NCBI GenBank assembly: GCA_050049775.1
Contig: JASFVP010000038.1
Coordinates: forward strand, 1 to 36,963
Direction of reading: 5' to 3'
DNA from: JABDQZ01 sp050049775
Lineage (GTDB): Bacteria; Pseudomonadota; Gammaproteobacteria; Chromatiales; Chromatiaceae
DNA length: 36,963 bases
In this document: in pieces, positions 1 to 9,089 of the stretch
Numbering within the stretch: position 1 is the stretch's first letter
Layout of the letters: each line of letters opens with the position of its first letter
Made by a program: the position numbers and the translations under genes
The notes under the pieces: model-generated
The model's input: the letters and a program-made list of their open reading frames with translations, nothing else
What the model was told of the DNA's origin: nothing
The model's database searches: none

Positions 1-28
1 GCTAGCCAGTCAGGTCAGAATTATCGCT

Positions 29-1822
29 GTGCAGCTGATCTTCAAAATCATCAGGGAATACATCTGGCAGCCGGAAAAGTGGTGGCGCATTGCCTTTCTC
101 GGGTTTTGGCGGCCATTACGAACCCGCTTTAGAGTTCGACTAAAGGGCCTTTACCATCCATCCTATTATCCTAGGGAAATCCACAAAAAATATTTACAGA
201 TTCGATTTGATCAGGCAGCCAATCCCGAAAACATTGCGGCCTGGCAAATCAGTTCCTCCCGGGCTGAGACTCGGCAGCAGGCGGAATTCATCATCAATTG
301 CGCCGGTACCCGTCTGCCGGTTTCCGGGTTACCGGATTTCTGGCGGAATGGAATAGCCAGTGTCCAGGATCCTGAGGTAATACACTCCAGTCACCGCTTT
401 CACTGGCTGGCTGAGAAACTGGCACAGGGTGCCAGTGATGCTGACCGGCAGGTTATGCTGGAAATGGTGAAGCGATGGCAGCAGGCATTTCAGGAGGCCC
501 AAACGGGCAGTGCATGGCAGCCTTATACGGTAGCCGAACGGCTTTGCAACTGGATCCTGCTGTGGCAGTCATTGGAGCCTCAGGAATGTGATCCTGAGTT
601 CGCGGATAGCTGGCTCAAGGCAATACAGGCCCAGGCCGTATTCCTGTCAGGCATGCTGGAATATCCGGCCAGTGGCATCATCAACAACCATATTTTGAAC
701 AATGCCCGTGCGCTTTATATTGCCGGCCGGTTCTTGGGTAACCAGGGCATCGCTGAACTTGGGCGTGCCATCTTGCAGCGGCATTTGCCGGATATGGTCG
801 GAGATGGCGGTTTCCTGCTGGAAGCATCGTCACATTATCATTTGCTCCTGACCCGCAGCATCGCTGAAGTGCTGCAGGTCGCACAGCAAACCGGTGATAA
901 AACGTTTGCCCAATGGCTGGATGACTTTGCCGTGCGTATGTTCATAGCTGCCCGCAAAATTGTGCCGGCCGGGTTACATCAACTTGGGGATATGCCGCGT
1001 ATTGGCGATGTTTCACCTGATGTGCCATTTGACTGGTTCAGTCCCTGGCCGGAAAAACTGCCAGCTGGCTGGAATAAATTATGGAATGAAATACGGCTCA
1101 ACACGACTGGAGTGCCGGTCGGGCATGATGGCTGGCTGGCGATGCAGAGAGATCAATGGTTTGCATTGAGTTATGCGCACCCTTCAACCGATGCTTATCC
1201 GGCTGGACATGGGCATGATGATTTTGGCAGTTTTTGCCTGTATTTTCGTGGCCGGCCTGTTGCCATTGACATTGGGCGCCTTGACTACCAGGTTGGGAAC
1301 CAGCATCTCGCTGGTATCAGTGCAGAGCAGCACAATACGGTAATCATTGATCAGGATAGCCTGTTGCCTGCAGGGACCGGCCTTGCTTCCATGTTGAGCG
1401 CATCCGCCAGAAGAGCGGCGAAATGCAGCAAGCTTGAAGATAATCAGGGTGTCAGCTGGTCTGCTATCAGTCAGTCGGGAGCAATATGGGAGCGGAGGCT
1501 GTTACTGGAATCCGCAACTGACGCATGTCTGTCCGATCACATCAGCAACGCCGAATCTGTGCATGGTTTCATTTATTTTGCTCCAGATGCCCGGCCGGTA
1601 CTTGGTGATAACCACAGCTTGATGCTTTCGCTGGGCGACTGCCGTATGCACCTGGCCGTATCGGGAGTGACTCAGATTCTCCTCGAGAAAACAGCGTTTT
1701 TCCCACGTTATGGAGTGCAACTTGAAACAATGCGGCTGCGCTGGGTAGGCGAAGTTTCCGAGCGGTCAGCGACAATCAAACTGCGCTTCCATTTAGATCA
1801 CTCTTCAGCGGGGGAGTGCTAG
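29..1822 (+). CDS. Heparinase II/III-fold polysaccharide lyase-like protein (5' end uncertain)
   Basis: This 597-residue protein carries the heparinase II/III pattern: an (alpha/alpha) toroid with an INNH..NNARAL segment near residue 217, DGG..E.S..YH near 258-270, then GHGHDD near 392-397 and HNTV near 434. In this fold the Asn/His/Tyr residues bind or cleave uronic-acid-containing glycans by beta-elimination. No signal peptide is visible; the N-terminus is Trp- and Arg-rich, so a cytoplasmic place is inferred. GTG at 29 is the first plausible start, but the frame stays open to the left edge, so the true start may lie outside. It sits first in a glycan operon, directly before a GT2 gene, so a tailoring or editing role is more likely than nutrient degradation. 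The family call is firm; substrate and activity are unknown. Confidence 0.85.
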   Translation: MQLIFKIIREYIWQPEKWWRIAFLGFWRPLRTRFRVRLKGLYHPSYYPREIHKKYLQIRFDQAANPENIAAWQISSSRAETRQQAEFIINCAGTRLPVSGLPDFWRNGIASVQDPEVIHSSHRFHWLAEKLAQGASDADRQVMLEMVKRWQQAFQEAQTGSAWQPYTVAERLCNWILLWQSLEPQECDPEFADSWLKAIQAQAVFLSGMLEYPASGIINNHILNNARALYIAGRFLGNQGIAELGRAILQRHLPDMVGDGGFLLEASSHYHLLLTRSIAEVLQVAQQTGDKTFAQWLDDFAVRMFIAARKIVPAGLHQLGDMPRIGDVSPDVPFDWFSPWPEKLPAGWNKLWNEIRLNTTGVPVGHDGWLAMQRDQWFALSYAHPSTDAYPAGHGHDDFGSFCLYFRGRPVAIDIGRLDYQVGNQHLAGISAEQHNTVIIDQDSLLPAGTGLASMLSASARRAAKCSKLEDNQGVSWSAISQSGAIWERRLLLESATDACLSDHISNAESVHGFIYFAPDARPVLGDNHSLMLSLGDCRMHLAVSGVTQILLEKTAFFPRYGVQLETMRLRWVGEVSERSATIKLRFHLDHSSAGEC

Positions 1823-2818
1823 GTGCCGACTGTTTCCGTCATCACGACATTTCACAATGCAGCAGAAACACTGTCTGAGAGCATTAACAGTGTGATGTCT
1901 CAACAGTTTGCGGATTTTGAGTATCTGCTTGTCGATGATGGCAGTGATGATAGTTCTGCCGAACTCGTTAGGGGTTACGATGATAACCGCATCAGGCTGT
2001 TGCAGCCAGGCCGTGTTGGTCGTGCGGCAGCATTGAATCTGGCGCTTCAACATGCCTGTGGAGACTATATTGCGATACTGGATGCAGATGATATTTGTCT
2101 TCAGGACCGCTTATCGCTGCAAGCAAGCATGCTGGCAAATAATGGCGCACTGACACTGGTTTGCAGCAATGTGGAACTGGTCGACCAGCGTGGGCGCAAA
2201 ACAGGCATGACGCGATTTCCGGTAGCTCATGAAGCGTTATTCAAATCGCTTACCGAACTTAATCCTTTTCCTCATTCATCGGTGATGTTCAGGCGGGAGG
2301 CAGCAATTCAGATCGGTGGTTACAATCTGCGTTGTGAAAAATCCATTGATTTTAATTTCTATCTGGATCTGCTTGCTGCAGGTGGCAAATTTCTCGGCTA
2401 CGGCCAGGCTCTGATCCGGTTGCGCAGCTATCCGGGTTCCTGGGGAAAAAATGATAAACAGGCGCTGCAAATGCGCTATGGAATACTTGGGTTGGTTAAC
2501 TACTACCAGAGACAACGTGGTGATGGCGGAATATTGCATGTCGATGAAGCCCAGTGGAATGTCGTGAAACAAAATTTTGACCACTGGTTTGATCATCAGG
2601 GGTATCAGCAGCGTCTGCAGGCCAAACAGATTTTCTCCGGTATACGTCAACAATTCCGGCAATTTCGGTTTTTTCAGGCCGCGCGACAACTACCACAATT
2701 ATTTCGCCTGGACCCATGGTTCTGGCGCTATCGGGGCTGCGGATTCGTCTATCCACAAGATGTCACAAATTTTTTACATCAGCTTGACGTATTGACAGTG
2801 AGTGGAGAGCGGTTTTGA
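1823..2818 (+). CDS. Family 2 glycosyltransferase
   Basis: A GT-A fold glycosyltransferase of 331 residues. The N-terminus reads VSVITTFHNAAETL, followed by VDDGSDD near residues 37-43 (nucleotide-binding) and the metal-binding LDADD near 85-90, the standard GT2 DxD region. No membrane segments are evident, so it should act on the cytoplasmic face and add one sugar from a nucleotide donor to a lipid-linked acceptor. The GTG start follows the upstream stop codon directly and has a strong GGGGGAG ribosome site at about 1810-1816. Its stop shares one base with the start of the next gene, which implies translational coupling. Donor and linkage cannot be read from the sequence. Confidence 0.93.
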   Translation: MPTVSVITTFHNAAETLSESINSVMSQQFADFEYLLVDDGSDDSSAELVRGYDDNRIRLLQPGRVGRAAALNLALQHACGDYIAILDADDICLQDRLSLQASMLANNGALTLVCSNVELVDQRGRKTGMTRFPVAHEALFKSLTELNPFPHSSVMFRREAAIQIGGYNLRCEKSIDFNFYLDLLAAGGKFLGYGQALIRLRSYPGSWGKNDKQALQMRYGILGLVNYYQRQRGDGGILHVDEAQWNVVKQNFDHWFDHQGYQQRLQAKQIFSGIRQQFRQFRFFQAARQLPQLFRLDPWFWRYRGCGFVYPQDVTNFLHQLDVLTVSGERF

Positions 2819-4383
2819 TGATTCAGTCTGTTGCGAATTTTTTGAAGTCTCCATCTGTCTGGCTGGGCATGGCATCGCTATTGGTCATCATGCCACTGCT
2901 ACTGTTCGGTTCGCCGGGTTACTACGGTGACGACGTGAATATGATCAGTGGCCTGGTTGATGGTGGTATAAAAGGATCTGTTGCGCACTGGATTGATGAA
3001 TACGGATTATCCTATCGGCCACTGGGCATTACGTTTATCTATATTTATTACAGTCTCCTGCATTCGCAACCGACGCTAATCTATTTCGTTTACCTGTTGT
3101 TTTACCTGTTATTTGCCGGTGTCCTTTATCGGCAGATTTCCCTTCTGACCGGATATCAGGGCGCCGGTCCGTTTGTCAGTGTATTTTTTTTATTGTTTCC
3201 TTTTAATCCAACCGCCTATTGGCAAATTCCCAGCGTTATCATGATTGTTGTCGCATTATTTGCCATACCGGTTATGCGTTTGCTGGTCGTAAAGTCGAAA
3301 ATCGGGGATAGAAAAGCAATTGTCTGGTTGTCGCTGATCTGGCTGGCATTGTTGTATTCCTACGAACAGATAGCCGGGCTGGTGGCAGTTGTTGTGTTTG
3401 TTTCCTGGCTTGTCGATATTGATTCCGGTCTCTGGGCTGCAATCCGAAAAAATATGTTCCTGTCGGCGTTGTTGGCTTTGGTTACATTGATATTCATGGC
3501 GTCCTATTTTCTGTCTGATTCCAATCCCAAGCTGATTGCTTTAAAGAAGATCAATGCTGCTGTAGCGCATTCATCAGTAGAGAAGACAATGCCGCTTCTG
3601 GAAAAGAAAAACACAGCTGAAGAGATCGAAAGCAAAAAAGCGGCCGACATTCACAGTCGCTATGAGGCTATTGCCGCAAGACTGGGCAAAGTAACCAATT
3701 ACCTGGGGGCCAGCCTGAACTACACGCTGAAGAAGCTGGTCGAGGCGGGTGTCAAGGGCTGGCTACTGCTGTTGCTGGTCAGTATTTTTGCTGCCATGAC
3801 ACTCGGAATCGAACTGCGTATGCCAGACCGGAGCATGTCACTGGCGATTTTGACCACAGGTATGCTCTGGCTAGCCGCGACACTGGCTCCATTTTTCCTG
3901 TATGCAGAGGTGCATATACCACCATACACATTGATGCTGCCCAGTGTCGGGGTGGGGCTCGCAGTGTACGGGTTTTTCGGCTTGCTCCGCAGATGGTTTC
4001 AGGCGAAATGGCCGACTTTCATGCTCAGACCGATATTAATGGCCGCTGCCATTACCATGCCAATACTGCAGTACGGCTACTATTTCGGGTTGCGGGAAGA
4101 ATTGAGCTATTGGGAAGATGTTGCCCGGGACATCGGGCATTTTAAAAAAAATTTACTTCAGGGTTCCGTCCTGGTGTTGCATAATGTCGAAAATAAAAAG
4201 AACAGTCATATATTTTGGCTGGAATCTGCCGTTGGTAGTCGTCATCTGGCAGCCAGCCTCGGCTCGGAATTTTCGTCAATCCACGTCTGGCGTGAATCTG
4301 ACAACCTGGTTATGTCCCTCGCTTCACACGAGGAGAACGGTACGTTGGCTGGCCGCATTGACATCGGGCAGCCTGTACAATGA
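2818..4383 (+). CDS. Polytopic membrane protein, GT-C-like glycosyltransferase candidate
   Basis: A 521-residue protein with roughly ten hydrophobic helices. After the first helix comes YYGDDV with Asp-Asp at residues 38-39, then YRPL at 66-69. An acidic pair in the first external loop is typical of GT-C enzymes, which use polyprenyl-phosphate sugars outside the membrane. A charged loop of about 55 residues (about 238-292) rich in Lys and Glu interrupts the helices, and the last 80 or so residues look soluble. ATG at 2818 is preferred over the TTG one codon upstream because GGAGAG at 2804-2809 is well spaced. With the GtrB-like (6905) and GtrA-like (8700) genes it could be the GtrC-type transferase of a three-part Gtr system. 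The family is not certain; it could also be a polymerase-like or mannosyltransferase-like protein. Confidence 0.75.
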   Translation: MIQSVANFLKSPSVWLGMASLLVIMPLLLFGSPGYYGDDVNMISGLVDGGIKGSVAHWIDEYGLSYRPLGITFIYIYYSLLHSQPTLIYFVYLLFYLLFAGVLYRQISLLTGYQGAGPFVSVFFLLFPFNPTAYWQIPSVIMIVVALFAIPVMRLLVVKSKIGDRKAIVWLSLIWLALLYSYEQIAGLVAVVVFVSWLVDIDSGLWAAIRKNMFLSALLALVTLIFMASYFLSDSNPKLIALKKINAAVAHSSVEKTMPLLEKKNTAEEIESKKAADIHSRYEAIAARLGKVTNYLGASLNYTLKKLVEAGVKGWLLLLLVSIFAAMTLGIELRMPDRSMSLAILTTGMLWLAATLAPFFLYAEVHIPPYTLMLPSVGVGLAVYGFFGLLRRWFQAKWPTFMLRPILMAAAITMPILQYGYYFGLREELSYWEDVARDIGHFKKNLLQGSVLVLHNVENKKNSHIFWLESAVGSRHLAASLGSEFSSIHVWRESDNLVMSLASHEENGTLAGRIDIGQPVQ

Positions 4384-5255
4384 AGTCAATAAACATGGAA
4401 AATGCTGTTGCAACAACGCTGACTTGTCCGGTTTGCAGTCACCAGGCATGCTATTACAAAAAGCTTGATGAAGTGACTCTTTACAGTTGTGCCCATTGCG
4501 CACATCGCTTTACCGACTACGAAACAATCCACCATCAGGAGTCCTATTCCGAGGATTACTACGAGGACAAACACGCCAACTGGTTTGATAACCCTAATTA
4601 CCGTTTATTCGATTACATTTTGACCTGCATCGAGTCGCTTGGCATGGATAATCCATCCATTCTCGATGTTGGTTGCGGAAATGGTAACTTGCTCAGATAT
4701 CTTCGAGGAAAATCCGACAAGCTGCAGCTGACAGGGTTTGACTATCATGAAAACCTGCCCGAAGAGGGTATAAAGTTTTTACGGGGCGATCTGTTTGATC
4801 TTGAGTTCCCACAGCAGTATGACGTCGTTGTCAACCTGGCAGTAATTGAGCATGTATGGGATGTGCAGGGCTATATGCAGCGTTTGAACCAGCTATGCCG
4901 CGATGGTGGACTGGTTATAACCATGACTGTAAATGATGCCAGTCTGGTTTACGGTATTGCACGACTGATGCACAGTTTCGGGTTGAAAGCACCAATGCAA
5001 CGACTGTATGAAAAACATCACGTAAATCATTTTTCGGACAAGTCGTTGACATACCTGCACCAGCATTCAGGGTTTGAACTGGTTGACAATTATATGACGC
5101 AGTTGCCGATCCAGGCCGTCGATATGCCGAAAAGCAATGCCGTAATAGCAGCAATATACAAATCGGCATTGATCGTGCTATTTGCACTTGAACGCCTGCT
5201 TGGCAGGCCTATTCTGCAAACAATAACAGCGCGAAAAGCAAGTAAAAATGAATGA
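4380..5255 (+). CDS. Class I SAM-dependent methyltransferase with N-terminal zinc ribbon
   Basis: A 291-residue methyltransferase. Cys16/Cys19 and Cys37/Cys40 form a CxxC...CxxC zinc ribbon, followed by the SAM motif ILDVGCGNGN near 94-103, an acidic FDYHE strand, and the VVVNLAVIEH motif typical of Methyltransf_23-type enzymes. The C-terminus holds a hydrophobic helix that may touch the membrane. The first of three zinc-ribbon methyltransferases in this operon, it probably methylates a nucleotide sugar or glycan. Its ATG overlaps the upstream stop by four bases (ATGA). The class is clear; the acceptor atom is not. Confidence 0.88.
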   Translation: MKSINMENAVATTLTCPVCSHQACYYKKLDEVTLYSCAHCAHRFTDYETIHHQESYSEDYYEDKHANWFDNPNYRLFDYILTCIESLGMDNPSILDVGCGNGNLLRYLRGKSDKLQLTGFDYHENLPEEGIKFLRGDLFDLEFPQQYDVVVNLAVIEHVWDVQGYMQRLNQLCRDGGLVITMTVNDASLVYGIARLMHSFGLKAPMQRLYEKHHVNHFSDKSLTYLHQHSGFELVDNYMTQLPIQAVDMPKSNAVIAAIYKSALIVLFALERLLGRPILQTITARKASKNE

Positions 5256-5283
5256 ATTTGGACAATAACAAGTATTTGATCTT

Positions 5284-6003
5284 ATGCAAGCACTGATTCT
5301 GGCTGGAGGAAAAGGCACCCGACTGCGGCCGTATACCACCGTATTGCCAAAGCCGCTAATGCCGGTAGGTGATATTCCGATTCTGGAGATTGTCCTGCGC
5401 CAGTTAAAACATGCAGGTATTGATTCGGTGATACTTGCTGTGGGTTATATGCATCAGTTGTTTGAATCATTTTTCCAAAATGGCCAGCGCTATGGGCTGT
5501 CAATCAGTTATTCATTCGAAGATAAACCGCTGGGAACTGCAGGGCCTATCGGGCTGGTAATGGACCAGCTCGAAGACGATTTTCTCGTCATGAACGGTGA
5601 CTTGCTGACCACGCTGGATTATTCAGTGTTATTTCGATCACACATCGAGAACCAGGCTGCAGCCACCATTTCACTACATCGCAGAACAGTGAATATCGAT
5701 TATGGTGTAATCGATTATGATGAAAACAATCGACTACTGGGTTATCGGGAAAAGCCTTCGTATGAATACGATGTAAGCATGGGTATTAACGTGTTTAACC
5801 GGGATGCTATTACCGACCTTGTCCAGCCAAATACCTATCTTGATATTCCAGACCTGATGATGCAACTCTCTGCCGCCGGAAAAACAGTCAACTGCCATCG
5901 TCAGGCCTGCGACTGGCTGGATATTGGCAGGGTTGACGATTACCAATTGGCAACGGATCTTTTTGAGTCTGACAGAGCCCGTTTCCTGAAAGATTTGTCA
6001 TGA
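5284..6003 (+). CDS. Sugar-1-phosphate nucleotidyltransferase
   Basis: It activates a sugar 1-phosphate with an NTP to give an NDP-sugar. The 239-residue protein starts with the signature LILAGGKGTRLRPYT (residues 4-18) and PKPLMPVG (22-29), with NGD near 104-106 for metal and sugar binding. It ends after the catalytic domain and lacks the left-handed beta-helix acyltransferase part of GlmU-type or long mannose-1-phosphate enzymes. Short family members include RmlA-like and heptose-1-phosphate guanylyltransferase (HddC-like) enzymes; which sugar is used here cannot be decided. The gap of 28 bp upstream is one of the larger ones in the operon and has no clear ribosome site. Its end overlaps the following SDR gene by four bases, suggesting the pair makes one activated sugar. 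Confidence 0.9.
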   Translation: MQALILAGGKGTRLRPYTTVLPKPLMPVGDIPILEIVLRQLKHAGIDSVILAVGYMHQLFESFFQNGQRYGLSISYSFEDKPLGTAGPIGLVMDQLEDDFLVMNGDLLTTLDYSVLFRSHIENQAAATISLHRRTVNIDYGVIDYDENNRLLGYREKPSYEYDVSMGINVFNRDAITDLVQPNTYLDIPDLMMQLSAAGKTVNCHRQACDWLDIGRVDDYQLATDLFESDRARFLKDLS

Positions 6004-6908
6004 GGGCCTTACTCACGGGGGCATCAGGCTTTGTTGGCGGATATTTGACGGAATTTCTGCAGCAACAGGGCATCGAGGTTTTCTCGATAGGACGTACAGC
6101 AATTGATGGTGTACACAACTATAAGTGCGCTGATCTTATGGACAAAAATGGCTTTGGTGACATTTTGTCTGATATCCAGCCGGACTATTTTTTCCACCTT
6201 GCCGGTACAACCAGGGCTCCTGATTTTCAGCAGGCACTGAAGGTGAATGCCAGCTTTGGTGCAAACCTGCTGGATGCAATTGCGGTAACTGGGTTGACTG
6301 GGAAAACACGCTGCCTTTTCTATGGAAGTGCAGCCGAATATGGTCTGGTTCCTAAAGAAGATTTGCCTCTATCTGAATCGCACTGTTGCCAACCCTACAG
6401 TCATTATGGCATCAGCAAGCTGGCGCAGACACAAAATGCGTTAGCCTGGGCGACTACTACCGGCAGGGCCGTTGTGGTGAGGCCCTTCACCATTCTGGGA
6501 AAGGGTATGCCAGTTTCTATGGCGATAGGTAGTTTTGCCGAGCAGATCTCCAGCATTGCGGCGAGCGGCGGTCATGGCAAATTACAGACCGGCAACCTGG
6601 ATGTGAGCCGTGACTTTATCGATGTCCGTGATGCTGTGGAAATCAGCTGGCGACTGGTTAACAATGAGCAGGCCTATGGGCAGGTGATCAACTTGTGCTC
6701 TGGTAAGGCAACCGGCTTGAGAAAAATTGTGGATTACATGATTGAGTTATCGGGGAGCGATATTGATATTGAATACAGCCTTGACCGAATTCGTTCCATT
6801 GACATGCAGTTTCATTATGGTGATAACCGTCGCTTAATGAATGCAATCGGTGATTATTCATTCACCCAATGGCAGGTTTCGGTACAACAGATGTTAGGGC
6901 AGGCATGA
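6000..6908 (+). CDS. NAD(P)-dependent SDR epimerase/dehydratase/reductase
   Basis: An extended short-chain dehydrogenase of 302 residues acting on a nucleotide sugar. The Rossmann motif TGASGFVGG is at residues 6-14 and the catalytic YGISK (Tyr136, Lys140) follows FYGSAAEYG. The overall look resembles GDP-4-keto-6-deoxymannose reductases and related 4-epimerases. It overlaps the nucleotidyltransferase by ATGA and the next glycosyltransferase by ATGA, so all three are probably made together. A reasonable inference is that the preceding enzyme activates the sugar and this one reshapes it. The precise reaction is undetermined. Confidence 0.88.
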   Translation: MRALLTGASGFVGGYLTEFLQQQGIEVFSIGRTAIDGVHNYKCADLMDKNGFGDILSDIQPDYFFHLAGTTRAPDFQQALKVNASFGANLLDAIAVTGLTGKTRCLFYGSAAEYGLVPKEDLPLSESHCCQPYSHYGISKLAQTQNALAWATTTGRAVVVRPFTILGKGMPVSMAIGSFAEQISSIAASGGHGKLQTGNLDVSRDFIDVRDAVEISWRLVNNEQAYGQVINLCSGKATGLRKIVDYMIELSGSDIDIEYSLDRIRSIDMQFHYGDNRRLMNAIGDYSFTQWQVSVQQMLGQA

Positions 6909-7855
6909 TTACATCTATACCAAGTCTACAGATAATATGTCCGGTATATAACGAGCAGGAAGTTATTGAGCAGTTTTTCCAGGCGCTGAAAAAAGTTTTA
7001 CAGTCACTTGAAAATCGCTACTCATGGCGTGTCCTGTTCGTCATGGATCGCAGTTCGGATGAGACTTTGAACATCCTGAAAAATCTTGCGCAGCAGGACG
7101 ATCGCGTGCAGGTACTCGCCTTGAGTAATCGTTTCGGCCACCAGATGTCCCTGGTGGCGGGTATTGATCATACTGACAGTGATGCAGTCATCATGATGGA
7201 TTCCGATCTGCAGCATCCTCCCGAGCTAATCCCTGAATTGCTGGATGCTTACGAAGCCGGGAACGATGTGGTCTATACCATCCGGAATGAACCGCGCGAC
7301 AAAAGTGCCTTGAAACGCTTCGGTTCCACCAACTTCTATCGGCTAATGAACTGGCTCGCGGAAGTGCCGCTGGCACCTGGAGAAGCTGACTATCGTTTGA
7401 TATCCCGACGCGTGGCAGAGGTGTTTAAAAATAATATTCGTGAACGCAACCAGTTTCTCAGGGGCCTGTTCAGCTGGGTGGGTTTCAATCGCCACGGTAT
7501 TCATTATGACCCGGCAGACAGAGCGCAGGGCGTGAGTAAATACAATTGGTCGAGAATGATCGGTTTTGCATCAGCCGGCATTGTATCGTTCAGCAAAAAG
7601 CCTCTGCAGTACGCCATTATCCTGGGCCTGGTATTTGCTGCATTCGGCCTTGTTTCCGGAGTGGTTGCATTTATCAGCTTTTTTGTCAGCGACCAGATTC
7701 CATCTGGCTGGACTACCCTGAGCATCCTGATATCCGTGTTCGGTGGCATTCAATTGTTTTTTCTGGGTGTGATCGGTGAATACATCGGTGCAATTTTTGA
7801 TGAGGTCAAGGCAAGGCCTTTATACCTGGTCGAGGAGCGCATAAACATTGACTAG
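6905..7855 (+). CDS. GtrB/DPM-type polyprenyl-phosphate glycosyltransferase
   Basis: A 316-residue GT2 enzyme with two C-terminal membrane helices (about 234-258 and 270-295) and the terminal RPLYLVEER sequence found in GtrB/ArnC/DPM1 relatives. These transfer a sugar from an NDP donor to undecaprenyl phosphate on the inner face of the membrane. CPVYNE is at residues 12-17 and the metal motif MDSDLQ near 97-102. The usual DDGS loop is replaced by MDRS (47-50), a change to note though related sequences carry similar variants. ATG at 6905 overlaps the upstream stop (ATGA) and is preferred to a longer frame. With the GtrA-like protein at 8700 it fits a lipid-linked sugar donor for a periplasmic transferase. 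Confidence 0.9.
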   Translation: MITSIPSLQIICPVYNEQEVIEQFFQALKKVLQSLENRYSWRVLFVMDRSSDETLNILKNLAQQDDRVQVLALSNRFGHQMSLVAGIDHTDSDAVIMMDSDLQHPPELIPELLDAYEAGNDVVYTIRNEPRDKSALKRFGSTNFYRLMNWLAEVPLAPGEADYRLISRRVAEVFKNNIRERNQFLRGLFSWVGFNRHGIHYDPADRAQGVSKYNWSRMIGFASAGIVSFSKKPLQYAIILGLVFAAFGLVSGVVAFISFFVSDQIPSGWTTLSILISVFGGIQLFFLGVIGEYIGAIFDEVKARPLYLVEERINID

Positions 7856-8693
7856 CCGTTGTATTGTTTGCGACTCCGAGTCTGCCAGTTCGCTATACCC
7901 GGGAATTCTCAAGTGTGACGACTGTGGGTATATCTATGCCGATCTGGATATGACACAGGATGAATTTGAGAAACTTTATAATTCCGGCTATTTCACCGGA
8001 GAGGAATACTCCGATTATCTGGCGGATAAAAAAATCCATCAGCGAAATTTCAGCAGTCGCCTGGGTGAGCTGATTAAATTCACTGACCCTGAAAAACACC
8101 GGAAATTGCTTGAGATTGGCTGTGCCTATGGTTTTTTTCTGGAGCTGGCAGAAAAGCACTTTGCTCACGTCGCTGGTGTTGATGTGACTGAGCAGGGTAT
8201 TTCCCATGCCCGTAACCAGTTGGGTCTGAATGCCTACAAGACCGACCTGTTGAAATGGGATTTCGAACAGAGGCACTTTGATGTGGTTTGCCTTTGGGAC
8301 ACCATCGAGCATTTGCGTTCGCCGGACCGCTATCTTGCAAAAATTGCCGAAAATATGCAGACAGGTGGATTGCTGGCTGTGACGACAGGTGATATTGGCA
8401 GCCATATGGCACGTTGGCGAAAGAACCGCTGGCGTTTGATTCACCCACCAACGCATGCGCATTATTTTTCCCGTGAATCACTCACGAGGCTGCTTGATCG
8501 CTATGGTTACGATGTCGTGCATTTCGAACATTGTGGTTTTTATCGCAGTATTGACAATATTGCGTATAACATCCTGACCCTGAGGTCCGGCATGCCATGG
8601 CTGTATAAATTGCTTAAAAAAATGCGCATCACAAACTGGGATATGTACGCAAATATGTATGACATCATGTATGTCATTGCCCGTCGGCGCTAG
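7848..8693 (+). CDS. Class I SAM-dependent methyltransferase with N-terminal zinc ribbon
   Basis: A 281-residue methyltransferase, second of three in the operon. Cys5/Cys8 and Cys23/Cys26 form a compact zinc ribbon, followed by a linker with Tyr- and Asp-rich NSGYFTGEEYSDYL. The SAM motif LLEIGCAYGFFLE is near residues 87-99, and VVCLWDTIEHL carries the post-I motif. The TTG start at 7848 overlaps the previous gene by 8 bp and is supported by GAGGAG at 7832-7837. It belongs to the zinc-ribbon sugar methyltransferase group and is not obviously a duplicate of the 4380 gene. Substrate unknown. Confidence 0.88.
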   Translation: MTSRCIVCDSESASSLYPGILKCDDCGYIYADLDMTQDEFEKLYNSGYFTGEEYSDYLADKKIHQRNFSSRLGELIKFTDPEKHRKLLEIGCAYGFFLELAEKHFAHVAGVDVTEQGISHARNQLGLNAYKTDLLKWDFEQRHFDVVCLWDTIEHLRSPDRYLAKIAENMQTGGLLAVTTGDIGSHMARWRKNRWRLIHPPTHAHYFSRESLTRLLDRYGYDVVHFEHCGFYRSIDNIAYNILTLRSGMPWLYKLLKKMRITNWDMYANMYDIMYVIARRR

Positions 8694-8699
8694 AGTCCA

Positions 8700-9089
8700 A
8701 TGTTTTCGAGATCTGCGCTGTTATATGTTGTAGTCGGCCTGGGAGGATATGCCGTTTATCTTGTGCTGCTGGCAGGACAGGTGGAATGGCTTGGAATAGA
8801 TCCGGTAATTGCATCCGTCACAAGTTTCGTTGTTGTCTTGCTGGTTTCCTACTGGCTGAGTCACCAATGGGTGTTCCGTTCCAGGCGTGATCATCGTTCA
8901 GCATTTGTTCGCTATGTGATCGTGACCGGTATCGGTCTGATGCTCAATATTACAATCATGTATGTGACTATTCATCTGATGGACTGGTGGTATATGTACA
9001 GTCAGATACTGGTGTTCACGGCGGTTGCTCTTAATAACTATCTATTAAACCATTATTGGACATTTTCCCGGGTAGCGGACAATGAATGA
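8700..9089 (+). CDS. GtrA family membrane protein (putative lipid-linked sugar flippase)
   Basis: A 129-residue protein with four hydrophobic helices and the GtrA hallmark YWLSHQWVF just before a basic loop, plus NNYLLNHYWTF at the C-terminus. GtrA proteins are proposed to flip undecaprenyl-phosphate sugars, usually beside a GtrB transferase. Here the GtrB-like gene is two genes upstream with a methyltransferase between, so the lipid-linked sugar may be methylated. The stop overlaps the start of the third methyltransferase by 8 bp. Length and topology are normal for the family; the flippase role is inferred. Confidence 0.88.
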   Translation: MFSRSALLYVVVGLGGYAVYLVLLAGQVEWLGIDPVIASVTSFVVVLLVSYWLSHQWVFRSRRDHRSAFVRYVIVTGIGLMLNITIMYVTIHLMDWWYMYSQILVFTAVALNNYLLNHYWTFSRVADNE

